A stretch of 39,203 nucleotides of DNA, taken from positions 3,534,561 to 3,573,763 of the forward strand of contig BLXT01000825.1 of assembly GCA_019648995.1 (NCBI GenBank). Direction: 5' to 3'. The position numbers and the translations under genes are program-made. The notes under the pieces were generated by a model that saw only the letters and a list, made by a program, of their open reading frames with translations, was not told where the DNA came from and did not search any database. Positions 13,201 to 25,200 of the stretch are shown in pieces. This DNA is from Plakobranchus ocellatus. Lineage: Eukaryota > Mollusca > Gastropoda > Plakobranchidae. Every line of letters begins with the position of its first letter. Within the stretch, counting starts at the first letter, position 1.

Positions 13201-16200
13201 AAACATTATTTGAAATTGCAATAAACTTGAAAATAATGCTTTCAAAAATAAACACTCAATTATATATAAAAATATCAATGTTTTGAAGAGCTTTATCAGA
13301 CAAGAAATGTAAATTGTTTGCTTAACGATTGCATAAGGTTGTCTTAATGAAATGATTGTGCACTCAACCAGATTGATTTGTATTTGAGGGTTTGATTTGT
13401 ATTTGAGGGTTTGCCAAAACGATGGTTTGTCAACATAGTTATGTGCGAACCATTTTCTACAAGTGCTATTTGAAAAAATTAACTCATTAATACATAAATT
13501 TTGATTTAGTGAGTGTGATGGCATAAGAAGTACTGCTTTATGTTTAAAAAATCATTTTTGGGTGCATCCTTGCTGTCTAAATTAACCAAATAACTATGAT
13601 GACAAAATCACCAAAAAAGTGGTCACCCATCAACAAATTAAGCCCATTCACAACCAAGTGAAAAGACACAGATCATTTTTTTTTACATGGATCAACTCCT
13701 GCTATCCAACTCTTCATGAAAATTACGTCATTGGTACTCAATTGGACTTTTCCAATTTGTAATTGAAGATTCTTTTTTTCAAAATGCAGTAAAAAAGGTG
13801 ACCCATGTTGGGGTCCACCTTTTGGCAATTGCTCATTTATGTACACTAGTAAGAATCCAATAGCCGAAAACTGATGTTTAGTTTGGTGTATAATACCTGT
13901 ATCTTTGCTGTAATGTAGATCTAGCAATGGTGATACAAATCAGGTGTTAAGTTTTGGAAATTGGCCAGCATTTTTTTGGGCTTTCGAAGCCACAAACCTG
14001 ATCAAAATGCCATACAAAAATGTATAAATAAATAGTTTACAGGTTATAGAAATTAATAAAACCTGGTGGAGTATGAAGCCAAAATCTCAATTTTGGCCAG
14101 GAACAAGGTAATAGACTTTAAGTGGCTCTAGTTAAAAATAAACCTGGGCGACATCCGTCGGATTTTCCTGTGCGGCCACACATATTTTACAAGTGGCAGT
14201 GAATAGGGAGACAATTTTTGCACCTGCATCTTTGAGAGTCGAGGGATCATTAATAAGCCTCTGATATTACACTTTTATGTGATGGGAATGTCTGCGGTTG
14301 AGTATGTAAATTAAGGTGTAATATGGTTTATCTGTGCCTGTTCAAATGTGCTGACATATTCCTGTGAAACATTCTACACAGTACAATTTGGGGTTGGCAG
14401 GTCTGCAAATACTTTTCTTTTTTTTTTGAAAATCCTGTTCTCTTTCCAGGAACCACCTAAAGACTACACATTAGTCAAGCACCCAAAAGTTGTGGCCACA
14501 CCTCATTTAGGAGCCAACACTGTGGAAGCCCAGACCAGAGTAGCTGAAGACATTGCCCAGCAATTTGTAGATTTAGTACAAGGAAAATCATTATTTGGTG
14601 CTGTAAGTTTCTTTCATGTTTTTTGTCCTTATTGTGCCCATAAATTTTGAAATGCAGTGGCATTTAACTTTTAATCAACATCTTGATGGATTAAATATGC
14701 AGTTCCTGCACTTTAAGGTTTAAAAACCAACAACAGCAAAAGTTTACACACACCTTCCTTGCACTGTTACACAAAATCTAGTGCCTTTCTTTCAGAATAC
14801 ACTTTAGATTTATTTGAAGTAAGGCAGTTGCCAAAGCTTTTTCAAAACTTCACAATTTAGTTTCAGTTAATGTTGCAATAAACAGTAATCGAAAGTGAGA
14901 GAAACAATTTAAGCATGAGTTCTTGCTCATAATCGTCAAAATGATTCCCTTGTTTCTTCCCTAGATCAATGCTCATGCCCTCACAAATGCCCTCAGCCCA
15001 AGTACACAGCCATGGGTGAAACTTGGTGAAAGTTTAGGTGTGCTGGGAAGTTTACTCACCAAAACTTTGTCTGTTGTTAACCTGGAGGTTATTCTGTATG
15101 GTGAGTTCTCTATTGTTTCATATCTTAATGTAAATTGATGGGTTAGATGCTAGATATGCCAAGAAACAAGAGTTATTAAAATAAAGGTGTAGAGTCATCA
15201 CAAAATGAGATATTTTGCAAAAAAATGAACCATTGAAAAATAAGTTTTATCTTCCCAACAATAGATTTTAAATAGGACCAAACACTGCAAGACTCTGTGT
15301 CATGAATGACTTTGTGCTATACAGTTAAATCTCTATCTGTAACAAGTAGTTCTTTTAAAAAGACTAAAGCACAGAAATCGCTCAAAGTCTTGAACAAAAA
15401 ATTTATTAATTTAAATGAAGAATAACTTCAGAACAGCAAGGTAACTCTCCAAGATTCTTTAGGTCTACAAGTTTACAAACATAGGCGGTCTATCTCGCAG
15501 CAACCTCTCAAACAATCTCTCAACCATCCATTTATACCCAACGCCTAAAGCTTTCAGAAAGTGCAAGTTATGTAATACTCAGGCTAATTAGGCCAATATC
15601 ATGCAAACAATTCATGCCATAAGACTAAAAGTTACTGCCCTCTGTAAACATGGTTAGCTAAAATATTGACCAATCAAATAATCTCATTTATTTTCTAGCT
15701 AATATGTAAACATCTTTGAAATTTCTAGGGACATCCCAAGCTTATCTGGTCTCAAGGTTAGAATCTAATAACTTTCTGTAAACAATGTTTTTGTACCTTC
15801 AAAAACCTTCTAGAAATTCATAGATATAAAAAGGTGAGCAAAGCTAAAAATAATAATAATAGCACTGTTAAATTAACATAGATCTAACTGAGGTCAATGA
15901 AAAAGTTGACTGTACATTGCAAATAAAAAAGGCTAGATAAAAAAAAAAAAAAACGATTTAAAGAGGCTGAAAATGACAGCTCAGCCAATTTTTTTCCAAA
16001 TGATGTACACACTTCTATTTGTCATAATATCAAACATTGGAGGGCAGTAAAAATGACATTACCTATTTAAAATAAACCAATCTTCAAAATACAAGAGATG
16101 ATAGAGGGTTATTATTCCTAAAAATTATTTACAAGGGCAGGCATGTCTGTATGCACTGCAGATAGAACAATGATGATGTAACTTGTAAAAAAAAGCTGAA

Positions 16201-19200
16201 AAAAAATTCATCCTTGTAAAGTCTGTTATGTGTCCTCCTGTGTAATAGATTAGACTAGTTTAATTTGTGGATATGTGCTTTAAATTGTACTTTGAATGGA
16301 AATAATTTGAATTAGAAAGATCTTGTAAATGCAAAAATAATTTATGAGCCAATGAGTCAAAACCTTCTTTTCTCAACAGGTTCAGAGCTTAAGGATGCTG
16401 GTGCTTACATGGCTGCCAGTGTTATGGTAGGCTACCTTCGAACGACAAGGGTAGACAATGGAGATCTGCTACCTTATGCTCCAAACATGGTCAATGCCCC
16501 TGTTCTCACAAAACAAGCAGGAATGATTGTAAGTTTGAAACTTGTTGAAAAAAAAAAAAGGAATTTTATTCTCATTTATATAAGACATGTAGAATCTTTT
16601 TTGTTTATTTTTTTGTTAGTATTATTATTTTTTTGTCTAGCGATGCATTGCTGGTTGTTTATCGTGCAATATGGCATTTCTAATTTGTTTACAGAGTGCT
16701 TTTTGAAGATCTTGTAATTTATTTCTGCTGTTATGACACTTCAGTAAATAATACATTTTCATAAGTATGCATTTATGGTTTTTGCACTGTCATATTTGAG
16801 AGATGTAGTTTGTGAGTAAAATGTGCATTGTTATTGCATAATTGTTAAAGGATCTTTTATATATATACATACATACACAGCTCATGTGATAAAATTGAAT
16901 ATTGCAAACTTAAATTCTTACAAAAGCATACAATTGTCTTTCATTGTTCATAATTTATATGAGAAGTAGTTCTTTTATTCATGAATATGGATTTTATTGG
17001 GTTAAATACTCTCTTGTTAAAATTTTTTGTTAGTTTTCTTGAGTTCAAAGTACTTTTACATGGACTTCTCAAAAAGCTTGCAAGTTTAGGATGCAATTGC
17101 TATTGGAAACTGCAGAGATATCCTTTTTTTTTTTTTTTTTTTTTGGTTAATGAGGACAGAAAATTAATCATGATTACATTCTTATATAGTGGCTCAAGAT
17201 ATTGACTAGAAACTCCATGTATAATAACTAGGTGAACTTGGACAATTATTTTAGAGAATAGCTAGAGTTTTGAAAAAAAGTGAAAGGCACACTCTCAAAA
17301 CTATTTGAAATAATCTGTTTGTCAGCAGTCTCCCAAAGGTATACAATAAAATATTTGAACATACTGAAAGACATCAGCAAGTTTTTTTTTCTGCATGAAA
17401 GATTAAAACTTTTTAAATCTGCAAAGAAATTTTTTAGATGTCTCCAACTGCTTTGCTTTATATCTATATGAGGCAATTGCTGACAAGCATTTACTCAAAT
17501 GGACAGCCATATGAACACAAATTTAATTTGGAATGGTTGCAAGTGTCAATACTTTTCTGCAGTGATAGGGAATGCATGTTTGTAGTTTGTAGAGGCAATA
17601 TTAGAGCAGAGCATTGAATGGTTTTTTTTTGTGCTCATGTTGAACAACTTGAGCAGCTTCATCTATCATGTGATTTATAGTTTGTCACTTTAAATGAATG
17701 CTACTAGCAATATCATGGAAGGAAGAGTAAGGCTGTTTTATTTTTAAAATGTGCACTTTATATTAAGTAGCAAATCATTCCCATAGAACAGTTTTTGGCC
17801 GTGCTATTTCCTGTCTAAAGTGATTCTCCTTTTCACCTTTGAACATATTCATGTCTAGTTTAAACTTTTCCTTAATTTTTTTTTTTATTACATTTCTCTT
17901 TTTGGCTGTCATTAGATAAGAAGCCATTTTTAGTCCTAAAATTTTCTTTTCACTTCTCTAAAATGTTTTAAGAGTGAAGTAGAAAAGGCTTAACTTTTTT
18001 TGTGCAATTCATAGATTAAAAAAAAACAACAACAAAAAACTCTATTATTTGCTGGATCCTTTTATGACCTAAGGGTAATGGAAGATGGATTATTTTTTTT
18101 CATGAGCAAATGAAGCACATGAATAAATGCAAGGGTGTCTCATTGGGTCATATTGGATATCATTATTAACTTTGATAACCTCACAAAAGACTTCACTCAG
18201 CGCAGTTTTTAAAGATAAATGTTGTCACAATGTAAAGATCGCAGGAAGGGTTTGGATTTGACATTGGTTTATGGCTTTGAATTAATGTTGAAAATTGATG
18301 TTGTGTTTCTTATGTAAGTGTAAATGTTTTTTTTATATGGATTGTGAATCTCATCACTACTAACAATTGTGCCTTTTTGATTTTTGTGGTAATAAATGGT
18401 TTATCCTCTGTCGTTATTTTATGCCTGCATGCAGTGTGGCTAGAGACGATGTATGGCAAAACATTTCACATGCAGATCACCTGCTTGGATTATATCATGC
18501 GGGTAACATAAAATTAACGTTAATTTTATGTTCACTGATTGTAGCTGTATAGAAGAGAAGTTTTTTTTTCTTTAAGAAATCTTGATGCACAATATTTCCC
18601 ATGGTTGCCACCTTTCCAGTTTTTGCTGGAAAGACCATTCGGATATATCGTATTTCAGAATTTAAAAATTATATTAAGGAGTATTATATTATATCCCACC
18701 AAGGCCTGGGCAGCCCCAGCCCCCCTGCCTTCAGGTTTTTGGAAATTTCTAGGTGGCACCTATGTATCTTCTAAGTGAAATGTGCTATACGCAGTCTCTG
18801 ATACGACTGAAAAACATTGCACACCAAGCCTGCATTTTAATTGCATGTTTGCCAGTATAATACTTAAGCATTTGTCCCTACCTCTTATAAACATTATACA
18901 TATTGTAGCAGATACATGTGTATGCCCTCTTTTTAGCATCATAACAATGGACAGGATGGTGAAAGTGCTCAGTTGACAAACCAGTTAAATCTTGTGAATG
19001 CTCCAGTCCTGGCCAAGCAAAAGGGCATCGTAGTGAGTTCAAACACACAAAATCACTTGATTAGTTTTAATCTGGTCTATCAACCATAGCATTTCTTTGC
19101 CTCAGTAACATCAACCTCTGTGTCAATGCCATGAAGCATAATGAGTATTATATTATTGAAAACACCATGTATTCTTCTTCTTTTCATCTTCCTTTCCTTT

Positions 19201-22200
19201 CCTCCACTCCTTAGTTTCTATATTTTTTAGATTGTGTATACTGAATATAAAAAAATCACCAAATATGTCTTGAAACCAGTTCTAATGAAGCAAATAGATT
19301 GCATCAATAACAAATATGTGTAAAATAATTTTTTTTCTTTGTGAGGATTGCAAATTTTTCCATATATGTGTACAACCCTTCAGAAAATAAACATATTTTC
19401 CTTTAAAGTGATTGTCAGGAAAATGTTCATTCTTATGTTGCCAACATTAAATCATTTCAAATTATAATTGATGCTTATTTGAACTAGCTTCAAGAAAATT
19501 TACAAAATTAATTTAATTTGATATACATTTTGTAGAATAATAGGAACAAAAAAAAAGTTACCTGTGCTTATTTTAAAAACCTTGTGCAGTAAAATAAACC
19601 TTTTCTTGAATAGCTAATTTAAAATGACTTCTTTTTTTAAAATCTTTTTTGTCTGTAAAGAGTTGTTCTTTCTCTAATAGTTTTAAGCTAATTCTTGTTG
19701 ATAGGTTATATATTGAAAAACAACCCTCCCTCCTTTTCTCACAACAACAACAACAATAGAGAGACAACCATAAGCAAATAAACAATTTTTTTTTTCATGC
19801 TAGCTTTTAATCCAATTTTAATGTACAACTGCCATTATTTCAGAAATGTTAGATTGTAAAAATAATTAATTTCTTACACACTATAGATCTGATAGTGTTA
19901 AAAATCTCTATATTGTTGTATTTACTAAACATCTCCAATGTCACTATCTAGTTTTTTTTGTTATGCTCACAATGTACTGAAAATGAACTAACTGCCTATA
20001 TTTAGACAAAATATGTTAATCCCTCTAATTTTATGTATTAGAGATTTTTGGACATTTTTTTTCTTCCTTTTTTTTTTTTTTAAAACTTGACTTTACTTGT
20101 AAAGCACTTTCAGAGATAGCTTTTTAAAAAAAAAATCCTCACTTAATTTTCAATAAGCTTATTTCTGTTGCTTAATCATGAACATTATGCTTGTGTGCGC
20201 ATGCCTTGCATCATCCCATCAGTTATTAGTTTTTTTAAGCCTAGCTTTTAATAGCTTTTTTGTCTTTTTTTGCTGGTTTTTTTTTTAAGCCAAATTACTT
20301 AAGAGCACTTATTTAATTTCAATTTTCTAAATTAACAAAAGTGTGTTTAATAGATCAAAGGTTCACATTCTTTAACAGCATATTTCAGCTCACTAACTTT
20401 CCTCAGTGTATTTAATTCATTGGTTGCCTAAAACTTTGCATAAAATTGTATTACGCCTGAATAGAAAAAGAACCAAAAGAGCATCAGATTGAAAGTTTTG
20501 AGCAATATCTTCATGAAATTTTAGTAAGTTAAAATGAGACGTATGAGAAAAGATCAGTTTTGCAATTGCTTTTTGAAGCTCTTGAACCTATTTTCAAACT
20601 AAATTGGTATTCAGTCTTTGATTCCCCGAGCCCTTTGTAAGCTGAGCTCCTTTCCTTTTATGGTTATTATTATGGAGTAAAATAATAATTATAAAAAAAA
20701 TCTCTACGTACGAGGGAAGTTCGGAAAGTAACCGGAAAATGATAACATTGATCTAGTCAATACTTTAAACAGCAGTAAACAGCATATTGTAGGAAAATTT
20801 ATTGTACACATGATGCGCAAATTTCAGCACCATCATTGAATGCACTGCCATTGATGTGAAAATGGCGCCCCCCATCGCAGAGTGGTCAAAGCTGGAATTA
20901 AGAGCTGTTGTCCGTTTTGTGTTCGCAAAGGGAACAAAATGTTCCGTAATATACAGAGAAATAGTGGAAAACCACGGTGAACAGGCAATGTCCATGACCC
21001 AAGTCTATCAATGGTGTTCTTGGTTCAAAGAAGGCAGAACAAGTTTGCAAGATGAACCAAGATCTGGACGCCCGAACACAGCAAACAATGACTGGAGCAC
21101 AGCTTGAGTTGATGAGCTCATCAAAGTCGACAGAAGAGTGAAACTGAAGGAAATTTTTCTGAAACTTGACATTCCCAAAACGAATGTTTATGAAATTGTC
21201 CATGATAAGCTTGGCTATCGCAAAGTTTCTGCCAGATGGCTCCCCAAAATGTTGTCTGATGAGCATAAGCGCCAGAGAGTCGAAATCTCCCCAAATCCTG
21301 CTGCGTTGGTGTCAACAAGAAGGTGATGAAACCGTTGATGTGGGGCCTGCGGGGACCATCGTGCCAGGAGCAAGCTTCTTGAATACCTCATCACTGGAGA
21401 TGGAACTTGCTTATACCTGAGCACTTCAGAGACAAAATGCAACTCAGTGACATGGAAGCACCCGTACTCTCCTATCACAAAAAAGTTCAAAGTCCAGCAA
21501 TTGGCAACAAAAGTGATGGCCACCATGTTTTGAGACTCACGTGGAATGATCCTTTTAGATATTCTGCCAAAAGGAGAGAGTGTCAATGCTGATCGATATT
21601 GTGAAACACTTGACCGGTTGAGACATGCTGTTCGAAGCAAAAGACCTGGACTCTTGCGTAGCGAAGTTGTCCTTCAACACGACAATGCAACCCCCCATAC
21701 GGCAAAACGCACAAAACGTTATAGGTGGGACATTATTCGCCATCCAGCCCACAGTCCAGACCTTGCAATCTCAGATTTTCATCTATTTGGGCCCCTAAAG
21801 CTCCACCTGGGAGGCAAAAAGTTTGAGGATGAAGATGAACTCATTGGTGAAGTTCATGATTTGTTTTCAAAGCTTATCGCAAACTTTTTCACACAGGGTA
21901 TATACTCACTTCTCCCACTGTGACAAAAATGCATAACTCTACACGGAGACTACATAGAAAAGTAGCCAATAAATTTATCTTTCTCATGTGTAAGTTTCAT
22001 GCTTGTGAATTAAATCTTTTGAGTAATTCCATTTTTCCGGTTACTTTCTGAACTTCCCTCGTACTTGTAATTACCTGCCTTTTAGCCAACATTTTTTTTA
22101 ATGATCTAATAATGTTATGTCACGCAAGTGGCAGCATTGTTATGTATGCTAGTCAGGCCAATAAGTACTTCCCTTGAAGGTTCATTGGTGTTGCTTGCAG

Positions 22201-25200
22201 TAATTGTACTTCATAGAACTTTTAACAACAACAACAGCAATAACAGCAAAAAAGTATTGAAAGGATTATCTTTATTAAGTCATTCCAAAATTTTTTGTCA
22301 TGTATTGGCTGTGTTTGTTGCTGTAGATCTCACAGAAGTTATTCGTGCAGGCATCCTCTGTTAATGCAGGATGGTGCAAACCCATTTTCTGCAGCCAGAC
22401 ATCGAAGTCTCCAAGTTGCATTTAAAGATTCCAAAATTAGACAGACATTGAATATCTTTGGCCTGATGGGCATGTCCACAGGCCTGTATGACATTCTCAA
22501 ACTTAAAATATAAACATTGTGCACAGCCCACATGAAAAAATTTGACAAAAAGTTTCTTGGACCACTTACAATGACAACTAGTGCAGTTAAGTCTCAGAAG
22601 ATGATCATTTTTATCTCAGGTGGTATTTTTATTTCAATAGCTGAACCATCTTTGTTCTTGTCTCATTGCTTTGCTAACATCACCAGGATCACGAAGGTTA
22701 ACAAAATAAATAAATTTGAAGCCCATCAGCAAGATGAGATGAGCTGAACTTCCTCTCTTGTTCAGGTTCTTGGTTATCATCCATGGCTGAAGTATTTATT
22801 GTCTTTTCAAGATGTATTTTTAGGGATTAACGAGCAGTAGAATCTATCCATGATGGCGAGGTGCTTCTTATCATAGCAGTTTGCTTCTGTTTTACAAGTA
22901 TACCCCAAATTGGAGCACCAGCATTTCATCCTCATCAGCATATACCTCTTTGAATCCATAAAGCAAGATATAAAGTCACATAGGGAAAATGTTTGTTACC
23001 GTATTTCACAGAATTGAACTTAATGTACTTTTTTTTTTGTAGCTAGACTCAATTTTTTAATGGCAAGATGATTAATAATGTACGCAGATGATAGTCTAAA
23101 ATTGCAGAAAATGAAACTTATTTACAAAAACTAGAAGAATCAATGAACTTGGAAAACAAATAGAGGGAACTTTAATCTAATAGCTAAAAGACAGAAGTTA
23201 TGGTCATCAGCCACAAAGCAGACATGGCATGTTATATTGCTGGTGAGGATATGAAACATGAACTAAACATCAATTTCAAATATATACAGGTGCATACATC
23301 ATGAAGGATGACAAAAGCATGGCAAAACTTTCCTCAAGGATCAACCAGGCAGATATATTGTATTAGAAAAGAATGAAACCTCCTTTGTCCTACAAGAATC
23401 AAATTGATTCTGTTTTACTGTTGCACTGTATGTAATCCCAGATCTAGGCCATTTCTGATTTAGATCAGTGGGTGCTTCATAGTTCATAGAGAAGGTGCAC
23501 CCAAAATGACTATCAGAAGTAAAGAAAAAACAATGACACTCCTCTTCTATTTACTCTGCCATAGCCAAATAAAAAGTGTGTGTGGGAAATAATTGTATCA
23601 TCAGTGTTAAGACAATACTTCTTGTCATTTGTTACAGTGCTAGTGCACTGGCAAAAGATACATCATGTGAAGAAAATTATCCTATGCCAAAATAAGTTGG
23701 AGTTCTAGAATATCATGCACGTGAAGCAAATTTCTGCCTTTTCATATTGCTTTGCTCTTACTGAGAGATCAATTAAATAAAAAATGATAACTTCATCTTT
23801 TAATTTTACGGATTCTTAGCTTTTTTTCAGTTTTAGATATGGATCTGGTTGTTACGGTAACATTTTGATTTATTTTATCATTTAAACCATCTAAGTAACT
23901 TTTATGAGCCTGAGGTATGCATTCTAGATCCATATGCATGTTCTGATCATGTTCTAGCTTATTTAGAGTCCCCTTAAGTCATTCAGTACTGAAGACAATA
24001 TAGCCCATACAGAGCAATAGCGAGGCTGACTTCTCACCCCCTCAACCTTTCACTCAAACTATCAAACAGTTATCCGCTAGGTTAAGTAATTTCACTTTAT
24101 GTAATATGCAAAGAGAATTCTTATGTAAAATCCTACTCCTACAGCTTCACAAGTTGTGATGTGGTATTTTTTAAGGCCACATTGATTCTGATTATGGGCT
24201 CAACAAAATTTGTTTAGGAAGCGTAGTCAGCATGCTCACTGCTAACATAATTACTATATTGAATTCAAGCTCTAAGGACCTCTAAAAAGTACATTGTGCA
24301 ACATTTAACGTAATATCTTAAGCATCCCTTTTATAATTAAATTATGCAACGGTGTAACATGAAAGATAACTGTTTAACATGAAAGGAGGCATGAAGTCCT
24401 TTTTTTTTTTTATTTTGATGTTTCAGACACTGAAAAACTCACTGACTCTTTCAAAGAGGCATAATTTTGTGTCTTGAACTAGTCCTATTCAGTCAGATTT
24501 TGCAAGTAAAACTTTTGAGAGAAAGAAAAAGAATCTTATTGGTTTGTTTTTTCTCCTTCTCACTCCTTTAACAAAAAAAACAAAAAAAAAAAAACAGTAT
24601 CTTGTCCCAGTGTAACTGTTAATCTCTAACCGGTTTTCAGCATTGCATTTTTATCTCATGAACTGAAGTTTCTGACTGCATCAGTGATTTGAAATGCTCA
24701 AAATACGACTTTTATCAGATTGGGTCTGGTCTCAAGACATACTTATTCTACCATTTTCAGAAAGATAAAGTTAACTTTGTTTTATAATACAATCTTTGTC
24801 TAAGAAGCAGACCCAAAAGCTTATTTATACATGTACTTTAAAAGATATTTTTGCCAGGCAGCCAAGCCTTGTTATTAAATAATTTTTTTCTCCCTTTCTT
24901 CTTTTTATTTTATTTACTAGCCCTAATACCATGAATGATTCTAGCTCAGCTACTAAAAAAACAACAACAAAAAAAAAACCCAACCCTGCAATTTGTCCCT
25001 TACAAGCTTTGTAAAGCCATTTTGTGTTTTGAAATCCCCCTGATGTACACAGAATACATTATGATTTAGGAAAACGTCAACTTCTGCCATAGCCAATTAA
25101 AGAGCAGTATCATCAGTGTTAAGTCTGTGGACGATACTGCTTTTTATATGGCTACGACAGACTTGACCCCTATCGGTAGAAGTGCTTGTGTCATATCCAA

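Larger units (their letters stand above)
11657..14449 (+). other. PHGDH intron 6
   Basis: The 2.8-kb intron holds the TIR element at 12168-12393 and a perfect tandem duplication of a 19-bp word at 13375-13412. Longer open frames on the minus strand (e.g. 13138-13524) have no recognisable domain and are AT-rich, so I do not call them genes. Confidence 0.8.
20711..22061 (+). mobile_element. mariner-family DNA transposon, inactive
   Basis: A 1351-bp element with 29-bp inverted ends beginning CGAGGGAAGTTC and differing at one position (G/A at base 13), flanked by TA on both sides (20709-20710 and 22062-22063), the Tc1/mariner target duplication. The length is typical of a full mariner. The nearly identical ends point to a fairly recent arrival, although the transposase frame is already broken. 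It sits in intron 9 in the same orientation as PHGDH. Confidence 0.96.

Noticed and set aside
13138-13524. 128-codon minus-strand frame in intron 6
   Set aside because: AT-rich composition, no recognisable domain, no splice or start context. Likely chance.
17041-17110. A possible 5' half of a duplicated exon 9 (reads [13 protein letters not shown])
   Set aside because: Only vague similarity, no suitable splice sites, and the phase does not fit exon 8.
22295-22513. 72-codon plus-strand frame in intron 9 ending [11 protein letters not shown]
   Set aside because: Not recognised, with no splice context linking it to PHGDH. Left as a note in the intron 9 entry rather than called a gene.
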